Source: Ligilactobacillus sp900765635 | Lineage (GTDB): Bacteria; Bacillota; Bacilli; Lactobacillales; Lactobacillaceae | Assembly: GCF_949152225.1 (NCBI RefSeq) | Contig: NZ_CASCJC010000002.1 | Span: 1 to 44,132 of the forward strand | Length of the DNA: 44,132 nt | Direction: 5' to 3' | Shown here: positions 25,528 to 33,128 of the stretch, in pieces | How positions within the stretch are numbered: position 1 is the first letter of the stretch | Layout of the letters: the number at the start of each line of letters is the position of its first letter | The notes under the pieces: generated by a model | Database searches by the model: none | Seen by the model: only the letters and a program-made list of their open reading frames with translations | Told to the model about the DNA's origin: nothing | Program-made: the position numbers and the translations under genes

Positions 25528-26262
25528 ATGATTGAAATTTGTTGTGGTAGCTATCAAGATGCCTATAATGCTTATTTAGGCGGAGCAAAAAGAGTTGAAT
25601 TAAACAGTGCACTTTATTTAGGTGGTTTGACACCAACAGTTGGAGCTTTACGCTTAACAAAACAAAATACCGATTTAAAAGTGATTTGTATGGTACGACC
25701 ACGAGGTGCGGGTTTTTGTTATAATGATGCGGATTTTGCTCAAGTTTTGGCAGATGCACAAGATATGTTGGATAATGGTGCAGATGGGTTAGCCTTTGGT
25801 TTTTTGACTGCAGATCATCAAATAGATGTCGCTAAGACTAAACAAGTTGTTACATTGGTTAAAAATGCTGGCAAAGAAGCTGTATTTCATCGGGCATTTG
25901 ATTGTGTCAAAGATCCATATCAAGCAATTGAGTTATTAATTTCTTTAGGAATTAATCGAATTTTAACGAGTGGATTACAGGCAAAAGCATTTGATGGACG
26001 CGATTTAATCAAAGACTTGCAAGAAAAGTATGGAGATAAAATTGAATTGTTAGCGGGAAGTGGAGTTAATGCACAAAATGCGATGCAATTAGTTGAATAT
26101 ACTAATATCAAACAAGTGCATTCATCGTGTAAAACATGGGAAAATGACCCAACGACAAGTGGTGTAGCAGTAAATTATTGCTTTGCGTCTGCACCTAATC
26201 AAGATGATTACGACACGGTTAGCGTTAAGTTAGTTGAGGAATTAACAAAACTAGGGATTTAA
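25528..26262 (+). CDS. cutC: CutC-family TIM-barrel protein
   Basis: 244 residues, with the CutC N-terminus IEICCGSYQDAYNAYLGGAKRVELNSALYLGGLTPT, then VICMVRPRGAGFCY, FGFLTADHQID, FHRAFDCVKDP, RILTSGL and LLAGSGVN marking successive barrel strands. CutC was named for copper homeostasis, but its true reaction is uncertain. Here it is embedded in a PTS/asparaginase operon, which favours a sugar- or amino-sugar-related enzyme over copper handling. AAGGAAT lies before the ATG, 26 bases after the M20 gene. Confidence 0.9.
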   Translation: MIEICCGSYQDAYNAYLGGAKRVELNSALYLGGLTPTVGALRLTKQNTDLKVICMVRPRGAGFCYNDADFAQVLADAQDMLDNGADGLAFGFLTADHQIDVAKTKQVVTLVKNAGKEAVFHRAFDCVKDPYQAIELLISLGINRILTSGLQAKAFDGRDLIKDLQEKYGDKIELLAGSGVNAQNAMQLVEYTNIKQVHSSCKTWENDPTTSGVAVNYCFASAPNQDDYDTVSVKLVEELTKLGI

Positions 26263-26264
26263 GC

Positions 26265-27125
26265 ATGAAAGATAAGAAATGGTTTCGTAATTTATTAACG
26301 GCTGTTTGTGTGGTGGTCTCTTCTTTCTTGCAAGCGTATGCGTTATTAGTTTTCGTTCAGCCCGCTAATTTGTTGTCGAGTGGTTTTACGGGTGTGGCGA
26401 TTTTGCTAGATAAGATCACGTCTTTATATGGTGTGAGTTTTTCTACGTCTTTAGGGATGATCGTGTTAAACGTGCCGGTGGCGTTGATTTGTTATAAAAA
26501 TATCAGTCATAAATTCGTGGTATCGTCATTGTGTCAGGTTTTTTTAACAAGTTTCTTTTTGAAGGTATTAAGTTTTCCTAGATTATTTGATGACATTATT
26601 TTAAATGTTATCTTTGGTGGCTTTTTATATGGCTTTTCGGTAGTGATTGCACTGCGCGGAAATTCTTCAACAGCAGGTACAGATTTTATTGCTTTGTACG
26701 TTTCAAATAAGACCGGTAAGGCGATTTGGGAATATGTTTTTGCTTTTAACGCTTGTATCTTGTGTATATTTGGTACGATGTTTGGTTGGAAATACGCAGG
26801 CTATTCGATTGTATTTCAATTCATCTCAACTAAGACCATTTCGGCATTTTATCAACGATATAAACGAGTAACGCTTCAAGTTACGACTAAGTATCCGCAA
26901 AAGGTGGTTAAAGATTATATCGCACATTATCACCATGGAGTTTCTGTGTTAAATGGATATGGTGGCTATAGTGGTCAACCGATGAGTTTGTTGCATACCG
27001 TTGTATCAGCTTATGAAGTCCAAGATATTGCACATTTAATGCGAAACAGTGATCCTAAGGCAATTATTAATGTTTTACCAACTGAGACATTTTTTGGTCA
27101 TTTTTATCAAAAACCTTTGGATTAA
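26265..27125 (+). CDS. YitT-family membrane protein with DUF2179 domain
   Basis: 286 residues: five to six membrane segments (about residues 10-200, including FVQPANLLSSGFTGVAILLDK and GGFLYGFSVVIALRGNSSTAGTDFIALYV) followed by a cytosolic DUF2179-like domain from about residue 205 with HHGVSVLNGYGGYSG and DPKAIINVLPTETFFGHF. The start lies 2 bases after the cutC stop, so it is part of the operon. YitT proteins have no settled function; export of a small product, such as the amino acid released by the pathway, is a guess. Confidence 0.88.
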   Translation: MKDKKWFRNLLTAVCVVVSSFLQAYALLVFVQPANLLSSGFTGVAILLDKITSLYGVSFSTSLGMIVLNVPVALICYKNISHKFVVSSLCQVFLTSFFLKVLSFPRLFDDIILNVIFGGFLYGFSVVIALRGNSSTAGTDFIALYVSNKTGKAIWEYVFAFNACILCIFGTMFGWKYAGYSIVFQFISTKTISAFYQRYKRVTLQVTTKYPQKVVKDYIAHYHHGVSVLNGYGGYSGQPMSLLHTVVSAYEVQDIAHLMRNSDPKAIINVLPTETFFGHFYQKPLD

Positions 27126-27146
27126 AAGTATTTATCTTTAGAATGT

Positions 27147-27175
27147 AGTATATACAAAACAGTATATATTATAAT
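27147..27175 (+). promoter_or_regulatory. Second copy of the GTATATAC double operator, with a -10 box
   Basis: GTATATAC (27148-27155), AAAACA, GTATATAT (27162-27169) repeats the operator of 20268-20291 with one mismatch in the second box. TATAAT (27170-27175) overlaps its end; a good -35 at 17 bases is not visible. It stands 22 bases after the yitT-like gene with no gene after it before the transposon. It is probably a promoter of the same GntR regulon. Confidence 0.66.
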
Positions 27176-27497
27176 CAGAATGGGTAGTTGTGAGCGTGAA
27201 GTTTCACGGATTGTTAAAACCTATTGAAAAGAATTAGTCAATGACTATATCTATTTTCTAAAATAGTGTAGTGAACTTGTAAAGTTGCAAATCAAGTTGG
27301 TATTAATATCAATTAAGTAGTTTTTTATTTCGGTAAAAATCTTCCTTAAAAGAGTTGATTTCGATGTTTTTTAATATAGTGAAGAATTGATTATATAGAA
27401 TTAATTGTGGACATATAAAAATTTCCTTTTAGAACTATTTAGTTTGGTGACTTTATTCTAATGGATATTTTTATATGTCTGTTTTTATTTTTTTATA
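27176..27497 (+). other. Gene-less stretch after the second operator: structured leader or small RNA candidate
   Basis: No credible coding frame is seen in about 320 bases. Structures: CGTGAA-GT-TTCACG at 27194-27207, CTATTTT-CT-AAAATAG (27251-27266), and a long-range pair GACATATAAAAAT (27410-27422) with ATTTTTATATGTC (27467-27479) followed by a T-rich run. Its first part shares TAGTTG and ATTGAAAA elements with the leader at 20332-20362. It could be a small RNA ending at the T run, or the leader of a gene separated from it by the transposon. Confidence 0.4.
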
Positions 27498-27570
27498 AAA
27501 AATAGCATAAAAATCTAGTTATCCGCATAAAAACTGGACTTATCACACTTTATCAAGGTCAAAACCACTC

Positions 27571-27592
27571 AATTTACTACTAATTTACTACT
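27571..27592 (+). repeat. Tandem 11-bp repeat near transposon end
   Basis: AATTTACTACT occurs twice head to tail (27571-27581 and 27582-27592), about 80 bases inside the presumed left end. Tn916 integrase binds direct repeats inside each end through its N-terminal domain; these are good candidates. Confidence 0.6.
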
Positions 27593-27676
27593 TATGAATC
27601 AGCTTTGATACGACGATTTATCCTTGAAAAGTGAAGATATAAAGATACTTCCAATAAAATTTGAATATTTAATAGG

Positions 27677-27710
27677 TAGACACTTCAAAAAATGAGGTGT
27701 CTATTTTTTT
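27677..27710 (+). terminator. Hairpin terminator before orf24
   Basis: TAGACACTTC (27677-27686) pairs with GAGGTGTCTA (27694-27703) with one wobble, followed by seven T. It would insulate the transposon transfer genes from chromosomal read-through, or attenuate transcription into them. Confidence 0.8.
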
Positions 27711-27736
27711 ACCCGATTTTGAAAGGAAGTGAACTT

Positions 27737-27811
27737 ATGAAAACAAAAAATCAAGAATCAAAAGGTCGTTCCCCACTCTTTAAGACCATCAAACATTCAT
27801 TCAGCCAATAA
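27737..27811 (+). CDS. Orf24-like small protein of Tn916 (24 residues)
   Basis: ATG 27737 to TAA 27811 encodes 24 residues beginning MKTKNQESKGRSPLF, basic and without a recognisable domain. GGAAGTGA lies about 7 bases upstream. It is placed exactly where orf24 sits before orf23 in Tn916. Function unknown. Confidence 0.55.
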   Translation: MKTKNQESKGRSPLFKTIKHSFSQ

Positions 27812-27833
27812 AAAAGAAAGGATAGGTAAAAAT

Positions 27834-28148
27834 ATGGAACTTAAATTTGTGATTCCCAACATGGAAAAAACATTCGGCAATTTAGAATTTGCTGGCGAGG
27901 ATAAAGTCGTTCAGCGAAGAATCAACGGACGGCTAACTGTCTTATCAAGAAGCTATAATCTCTATTCTGATGTTCAAAGAGCAGATGATATTGTGGTGGT
28001 GCTTCCTGCTGAAGCTGGCGAAAAACATTTCGGCTTTGAGGAACGTGTGAAGTTAGTCAATCCACGTATTACCGCAGAGGGCTACAAAATCGGCACTCGT
28101 GGTTTTACAAATTACCTTTTACATGCTGACGACATGATAAAAGAATAA
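27834..28148 (+). CDS. Tn916 Orf23, DUF961/YdcP-family protein
   Basis: 104 residues, the usual Orf23 length, with FVIPNMEKTFGNLEF at the start and VVVLPAEAGEKHFGFEERVKLVNPRI in the middle. The next gene encodes a paralogue with the same VELINP-type segment. In ICEBs1 the related YdcP/YdcO-type proteins help DNA processing (helicase processivity factors HelP-like); I infer the same role. Ribosome site GAAAGGATAGG. Confidence 0.9.
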   Translation: MELKFVIPNMEKTFGNLEFAGEDKVVQRRINGRLTVLSRSYNLYSDVQRADDIVVVLPAEAGEKHFGFEERVKLVNPRITAEGYKIGTRGFTNYLLHADDMIKE

Positions 28149-28163
28149 AGAAAGAGAGGAAAA

Positions 28164-28550
28164 ATGATGAGATTAGCAAATGGCATTGTATTAGATAAAG
28201 ACACGACTTTTGGAGAATTGAAATTCTCTGCTCTACGTCGTGAAGTGAGAATCCAAAATGAAGACGGGTCGGTTTCAGATGAAATCAAGGAACGTACCTA
28301 TGACTTAAAATCCAAAGGACAAGGACGCATGATTCAAGTAAGTATTCCTGCCAGCGTGCCTTTGAAAGAGTTTGATTATAACGCACGGGTGGAACTTATC
28401 AATCCCATTGCGGACACCGTTGCTACTGCCACCTATCAAGGAGCAGATGTTGACTGGTATATCAAGGCAGACGATATTGTGCTGACAAAGGATTCTAGTT
28501 CATTCAAAGCTCAACCACAAGCAAAGAAAGAACCGACACAAGACAAATAG
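28164..28550 (+). CDS. Tn916 Orf22, DUF961-family protein
   Basis: 128 residues, matching Orf22. It shares with Orf23 the FGELKFSALRRE and ARVELINPIADTV segments and ends in a basic tail (SFKAQPQAKKEPTQDK). Probably a helicase processivity or DNA-processing helper for the conjugative DNA. An in-frame second ATG follows at 28167. It is 15 bases after Orf23 and 28 bases before Orf21, within one transfer operon. Confidence 0.9.
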   Translation: MMRLANGIVLDKDTTFGELKFSALRREVRIQNEDGSVSDEIKERTYDLKSKGQGRMIQVSIPASVPLKEFDYNARVELINPIADTVATATYQGADVDWYIKADDIVLTKDSSSFKAQPQAKKEPTQDK

Positions 28551-28578
28551 TCGCTAGGTAGAAAGGAGACTTTTTCGC

Positions 28579-29135
28579 ATGAAACAGCGTGGTAAAAGGA
28601 TTCGCCCATCTGGTAAAGATTTAGTCTTTCATTTTACGATAGCGTCACTCCTGCCTGTTTTCCTGCTGGTTGTCGGACTGTTTCATGTGAAGACAATCCA
28701 GCAGATCAACTGGCAGGATTTTAACCTATCACAAGCAGATAAGATTGACATTCCCTATTTAATTATCAGTTTCAGTGTCGCAATTCTTATCTGCTTGCTG
28801 GTAGCGTTTGTATTCAAACGGGTTCGCTATGATACGGTTAAACAACTTTACCACCGTCAAAAACTGGCAAAGATGATACTTGAAAACAAGTGGTATGAAT
28901 CTGAACAGGTCAAAACAGAGGGTTTCTTTAAAGATAGTGCTGGTCGTACAAAGGAAAAGATAACCTACTTCCCTAAAATGTATTATCGACTTAAAAATGG
29001 CTTGATACAGATACGGGTGGAAATCACGCTGGGAAAATATCAAGACCAACTCTTACACTTGGAAAAGAAATTAGAGAGTGGCTTGTACTGTGAGCTGACG
29101 GATAAAGAGTTAAAGGATTCCTATGTGGAATATAC
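28579..29135 (+). pseudogene. N-terminal part of Tn916 Orf21 (FtsK/TcpA-type coupling protein), cut by insertion sequence
   Basis: Codons 1-185 of the 461-residue coupling protein are intact, with two N-terminal membrane helices (about residues 18-38 and 55-78) and the start of the cytosolic part. The IS begins at 29136 after GAATATAC; the frame runs on into it for 8 more codons (stop at 29158-29160). The fragment lacks the ATPase domain. Removing the IS and one target copy restores 183 + 278 = 461 residues exactly, so no other damage occurred. Confidence 0.93.
29128..29135 (+). repeat. 8-bp target-site duplication, left copy
   Basis: GAATATAC directly before the IS left end; the same 8 bases follow the right end at 29944-29951. 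Eight bases is the expected duplication size for IS6-family elements. Confidence 0.95.
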
Positions 29136-29943
29136 GGTTCTGTTGCAAAGTTTCCGATAAGCTCATTTTGAGGTAAAATAATTGAAAAAGATAGCTTGGA
29201 GGAATGAAGATGACTCAGTTCAAAGGAAAACAATTTCAAAAAGACGTGATTATCGTAGCCGTCGGCTACTATCTTCGGTACAACCTGAGTTATCGTGAAG
29301 TGCAGGAAATTCTGTATGACCGAGGAATTCACGTTTGTCACACCACAATTTACCGTTGGGTGCAAGAATACGGAAAGATTCTTTATCAAATTTGGAAAAA
29401 GAAAAACAAACAGTCCTTTTATTCATGGAAAATGGACGAGACTTATATCAAAATTAAAGGAAAGTGGCATTATTTATATCGCGCTATCGATGTAGATGGC
29501 TTAACCTTAGATATCTGGTTACGGAAAAAGCGCGACACACAGGCTGCGTATGCTTTTCTAAAACGACTGAAGAACCAGTTTGGAGAACCAAAGGTTCTAG
29601 TAACGGATAAAGCACCCTCTATTAAGAGTGCCTTCAGAAAGCTTCAGAAAAATGGACTGTATATAACAACAGAACATCGAACAATCAAGTATCTGAATAA
29701 TCTGATTGAACAAGACCATCGTCCAATTAAGCGAAGAAACAAATTTTACCAAAGTTTGCGAACAGCCTCAACCACGATTAAAGGCATGGAAGCGATTCGA
29801 GGAATTTATAAAAAAAGCCGAAAAGAAGGGTCTCTTTTTGGCTTTTCCGTCTGTACAGAAATCAAAGGACTATTAGGAATCCCTGCTTAAATAAGAATCA
29901 TCTTGAAAAACTAATGACCTTTTTGAGACTTTGCAACAGAACC
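29136..29943 (+). mobile_element. IS6-family insertion sequence (IS1216/ISS1 type), 808 bp
   Basis: Left end GGTTCTGTTGCAAAGT (29136-29151) is repeated inverted at the right end (ACTTTGCAACAGAACC, 29928-29943). The size of 808 bp, the single transposase gene and the 8-bp target duplication are those of IS1216 and ISS1. The transposase sequence looks intermediate between my memories of the two, so I do not name the exact element. It is complete and probably still active. Confidence 0.95.
29210..29890 (+). CDS. IS6-family DDE transposase
   Basis: 226 residues from ATG 29210, chosen because GGAGG lies 7 bases upstream (an ATG at 29204 is too close). An N-terminal HTH (NLSYREVQEILYDRG, TTIYRWVQEY) precedes the DDE core: Asp76 in KMDETYIK, Asp133 in VTDKAPS and Glu167 in LIEQDHRPIKRR, spacing 57 and 33. 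It copies the element into new sites by cointegrate formation and can carry neighbouring resistance genes when two copies are present. Only one copy is in the window. Confidence 0.96.
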   Translation: MTQFKGKQFQKDVIIVAVGYYLRYNLSYREVQEILYDRGIHVCHTTIYRWVQEYGKILYQIWKKKNKQSFYSWKMDETYIKIKGKWHYLYRAIDVDGLTLDIWLRKKRDTQAAYAFLKRLKNQFGEPKVLVTDKAPSIKSAFRKLQKNGLYITTEHRTIKYLNNLIEQDHRPIKRRNKFYQSLRTASTTIKGMEAIRGIYKKSRKEGSLFGFSVCTEIKGLLGIPA

Positions 29944-30780
29944 GAATATACTTTGCTCTATGACACCATAGCCAGTCGTATTTCTATTGATGAAGTAGAA
30001 GCTAAAGATGGTAAACTTCGCTTAATGAAAAACGTATGGTGGGAATATGATAAGCTCCCTCATATGTTGATTGCTGGTGGTACAGGTGGCGGTAAAACTT
30101 ACTTTATACTGACGCTGATTGAAGCCTTGCTTCATACAGATTCAAAACTGTATATTCTTGACCCGAAAAATGCTGACCTTGCGGACTTAGGTTCTGTGAT
30201 GGCAAATGTCTACTATAGAAAAGAAGACTTGCTTTCTTGCATTGAAACATTCTATGAAGAAATGATGAAACGTAGTGAGGAAATGAAGCAGATGAAGAAC
30301 TATAAGACTGGCAAAAATTATGCTTACTTAGGTCTCCCGGCACACTTCTTAATCTTTGATGAATACGTCGCTTTCATGGAAATGCTGGGAACAAAAGAAA
30401 ACACCGCAGTTATGAATAAGCTGAAACAGATTGTCATGTTAGGTCGTCAAGCTGGCTTCTTTCTAATACTGGCTTGTCAACGTCCAGACGCAAAATATTT
30501 AGGCGACGGAATCCGTGATCAGTTTAATTTCAGAGTGGCTTTAGGTCGTATGTCTGAAATGGGCTATGGCATGATGTTTGGCAGTGACGTACAAAAGGAT
30601 TTCTTCTTAAAGCGAATCAAAGGTCGTGGCTATGTTGATGTAGGAACAAGTGTCATATCAGAGTTTTATACTCCCCTTGTACCAAAAGGATATGATTTCT
30701 TGGAGGAAATTAAAAAGTTATCCAACAGCAGACAGTCCACGCAGGCGACGTGCGAAGCGGAAGTCGCAGGTGTGGACTGA
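29944..30780 (+). pseudogene. C-terminal part of Tn916 Orf21 (FtsK/TcpA-type coupling ATPase)
   Basis: The last 278 residues of the coupling protein, including Walker A GGTGGGKTY, Walker B HFLIFDEYVAF and the LACQRPDAKYLGDGIRDQFNFRVALG segment. A start ATG at 29914 inside the IS end is in frame (MTFLRLCNRTEYTLLYD), giving a possible 288-residue soluble ATPase, but no good ribosome site precedes it. The membrane anchor is on the other fragment. The protein normally brings the relaxase-DNA complex to the secretion channel. Confidence 0.92.
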
Positions 30781-30956
30781 TCTTGCTGGCTGGTGTGGCA
30801 ATAGCCACGCCAGCACTTAACCCCCCGTATCTAACAGGGGGTACAAATCGACAGGAAACAGTCAAAAAAACATTAGAAAATCCTTTGGTTACAAGGGATT
30901 TACAAAATTTCAGCGTATGTCAAATGGGCTTTAAAAGTTGACATACGCCTTTTTGA
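30781..30956 (+). other. Tn916 oriT region between orf21 and orf20
   Basis: The gap carries the known arrangement of the origin of transfer: nested inverted repeats (GTGGC/GCCAC at about 30795-30808 inside GCTGG/CCAGC) and ACCCCC (30820-30825) facing GGGGGT (30837-30842) around the presumed nick region. The Orf20 relaxase gene follows. A separate stem, GCGTATGTCAA (30913-30923) with TTGACATACGC (30938-30948), followed by CTTTTTG, looks like a terminator or regulatory hairpin just before orf20. Confidence 0.8.
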
Positions 30957-32162
30957 TTGGAGGGATTTTTACTGAATGAACAAACTTGGTTACAGCATTT
31001 AAAAGAAAAACGCTTGGCTTATGGACTATCTCAAAACCGTTTAGCTGTTGCGACTGGTATTACAAGGCAGTATCTAAGCGATATTGAAACAGGAAAAGTC
31101 AAGCCATCAGAGGATTTACAGCAGTCCCTTTGGGAAGCTCTGGAACGCTTCAATCCCGACGCTCCCCTTGAAATGCTGTTTGATTATGTAAGGATTCGCT
31201 TTCCGACAACAGACGTACAGCAGGTGGTCGAAAACATCTTACAACTGAAACTGTCCTATTTTCTTCATGAGGACTATGGTTTCTATTCTTATTCAGAGCA
31301 TTATGCTTTAGGCGACATATTCGTCCTTTGCTCCCATGAACTGGACAAAGGAGTTCTGGTGGAATTGAAAGGTCGTGGGTGCAGACAATTTGAAAGCTAT
31401 CTTCTGGCACAACAAAGAAGCTGGTATGAGTTCTTTATGGACGTTTTGGTGGCTGGCGGTGTGATGAAACGCCTTGACCTTGCCATTAACGATAAGACAG
31501 GGATTTTGAATATCCCTGTACTCACTGAAAAGTGCCAACAGGAAGAATGTATCTCCGTCTTCCGCAGTTTTAAAAGCTATCGCAGTGGCGAACTGGTACG
31601 CAAAGAGGAAAAGGAATGTATGGGAAACACCCTCTATATCGGTTCATTACAAAGTGAAGTTTATTTCTGTATCTATGAAAAGGACTACGAGCAGTACAAG
31701 AAAAATGATATTCCCATTGAAGACGCAGAAGTAAAAAACCGTTTTGAGATTCGATTGAAAAATGAGCGTGCCTATTATGCAGTCCGTGATTTACTCGTCT
31801 ATGACAATCCAGAGCATACCGCCTTTAAAATTATCAATCGGTATATCCGTTTTGTAGATAAAGACGATTCCAAACCTCGTTCTGATTGGAAACTGAATGA
31901 AGAATGGGCTTGGTTTATTGGGAACAATCGTGAACGATTAAAACTAACCACAAAACCAGAGCCTTACTCCTTCCAAAGGACGCTGAACTGGCTATCTCAT
32001 CAAGTTGCCCCGACCTTAAAGGTTGCGATTAAACTTGATGAAATCAACCAGACGCAGGTTGTAAAAGACATTCTCGACCATGCGAAACTGACAGACCGAC
32101 ACAAGCAGATTTTGAAGCAACAGTCAGTAAAAGAACAGGACGTGATAACAACAAAAAAATAA
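30957..32162 (+). CDS. Tn916 Orf20 relaxase (MobT / Rep_trans-type replication initiator)
   Basis: 401 residues if started at TTG 30957. The ribosome site GGAGGG (30959-30964) lies inside this start, and the codon with ideal spacing is CTG 30972, giving 396 residues beginning at NEQTWLQHL after the initiator; the true start is uncertain. An N-terminal Xre-type HTH (YGLSQNRLAVATGITRQYLSDIETGKVKP) precedes the Rep_trans relaxase domain with LELKGRGCRQFE-like and RFEIRLKNERA segments. It nicks oriT to start transfer and rolling-circle replication of the circular element. Confidence 0.93.
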   Translation: MEGFLLNEQTWLQHLKEKRLAYGLSQNRLAVATGITRQYLSDIETGKVKPSEDLQQSLWEALERFNPDAPLEMLFDYVRIRFPTTDVQQVVENILQLKLSYFLHEDYGFYSYSEHYALGDIFVLCSHELDKGVLVELKGRGCRQFESYLLAQQRSWYEFFMDVLVAGGVMKRLDLAINDKTGILNIPVLTEKCQQEECISVFRSFKSYRSGELVRKEEKECMGNTLYIGSLQSEVYFCIYEKDYEQYKKNDIPIEDAEVKNRFEIRLKNERAYYAVRDLLVYDNPEHTAFKIINRYIRFVDKDDSKPRSDWKLNEEWAWFIGNNRERLKLTTKPEPYSFQRTLNWLSHQVAPTLKVAIKLDEINQTQVVKDILDHAKLTDRHKQILKQQSVKEQDVITTKK

Positions 32163-32204
32163 CTCAAATACAAATTCATTGAATATAGAGAGGAGAACAT
32201 TTTT

Positions 32205-32426
32205 ATGAATTTTGGACAAAACCTTTATAACTGGTTTCTATCAAACGCTCAATCACTGGTGCTTTTAGCAATCGTTGTGATTGGCTTGTATCTTGGCTTC
32301 AAGCGTGAGTTTAGCAAACTGATTGGCTTTTTAATTATTGCGATTATTGCGGTTGGCTTAGTCTTCAACGCTGCTGGAGTAAAAGACATTTTACTAGAGC
32401 TATTCAATCGCATTATTGGTGCTTAA
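32205..32426 (+). CDS. Tn916 Orf19, small membrane protein
   Basis: 73 residues with two hydrophobic helices (SLVLLAIVVIGLYLGF and LIGFLIIAIIAVGLVF), matching Orf19. AGAGGAGA precedes the ATG. It is likely a small membrane part of the transfer apparatus (TcpB/TcpD-like position); exact role unknown. Confidence 0.88.
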   Translation: MNFGQNLYNWFLSNAQSLVLLAIVVIGLYLGFKREFSKLIGFLIIAIIAVGLVFNAAGVKDILLELFNRIIGA

Positions 32427-32439
32427 ATAAAACCGTTCT

Positions 32440-32476
32440 TTTGTGGAATATAAGTGGTTTTCTTATGTTCCGCAAA
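32440..32476 (+). other. Hairpin in orf19-orf18 gap
   Basis: TTTGTGGAATATAAG (32440-32454) pairs with CTTATGTTCCGCAAA (32462-32476), 15 bp with two G-U pairs. It may be a regulatory hairpin or belong to the single-strand origin reported for this part of Tn916; I cannot decide. Confidence 0.5.
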
Positions 32477-32542
32477 GGAATGGTACACCAAACGAAGTGC
32501 GGTAGGGATTTTTGAATCTCTACAAAGAAAGGACGTGAATAT

Positions 32543-33040
32543 ATGGACGATATGCAAGTCTATATTGCGAATTTAGGCAAATACAATGAGGGCGAATTGG
32601 TCGGTGCGTGGTTTACCTTTCCCATTGACTTTGAGGAAGTCAAAGAGAAAATCGGCTTGAATGATGAATATGAGGAATACGCCATTCATGACTACGAGTT
32701 ACCCTTTACGGTTGACGAATACACTTCCATTGGCGAACTCAATCGACTATGGGAAATGGTATCGGAATTACCCGAAGAATTACAATCGGAGCTATCTGCT
32801 CTGCTCACTCATTTTTCAAGCATTGAAGAACTAAGCGAACATCAAGAGGATATTATCATTCATTCCGATTGTGATGATATGTATGACGTGGCACGCTACT
32901 ACATTGAAGAAACGGGTGCTTTAGGCGAAGTACCAGCTAGTCTTCAAAACTATATTGATTATCAAGCCTATGGTCGGGATTTAGACCTTTCAGGAACGTT
33001 TATCTCAACCAATCATGGGATTTTTGAAATCGTCTATTAA
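32543..33040 (+). CDS. ardA: Antirestriction protein ArdA (Tn916 Orf18)
   Basis: 165 acidic residues with the ArdA pattern: MQVYIANLGKYNEGELVGAWFTFP at the start, then the DYELPFTVDEYTSIGELNRLWE segment and a C-terminal DYQAYGRDLDLSGTF. The protein mimics DNA and blocks type I restriction-modification enzymes, protecting the element on entry to a new host. GAAAGGACG lies before the ATG. Confidence 0.95.
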   Translation: MDDMQVYIANLGKYNEGELVGAWFTFPIDFEEVKEKIGLNDEYEEYAIHDYELPFTVDEYTSIGELNRLWEMVSELPEELQSELSALLTHFSSIEELSEHQEDIIIHSDCDDMYDVARYYIEETGALGEVPASLQNYIDYQAYGRDLDLSGTFISTNHGIFEIVY

Positions 33041-33128
33041 ATCTGTCGGTACATTACTACTGGCAGATTTTCTATTTTACGGGGTGGCTCAATCAGCTAC
33101 CCCTATTTTTTATGAAAGGATTGATTAC

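Noticed and set aside
27571..27592. Start of a CRISPR-like array
   Set aside because: Only two short tandem copies without spacers; fits integrase-binding repeats near the transposon end.
28679..28695. TGTTTCATGTGAAGAC, resembling parS
   Set aside because: Two mismatches, broken symmetry, and inside a conserved Tn916 coding region, so chance is likelier.
33015..33128. Longer form of Orf17 overlapping ardA
   Set aside because: No ribosome site, and the TcpE domain begins after the ATG at 33129 that has one.
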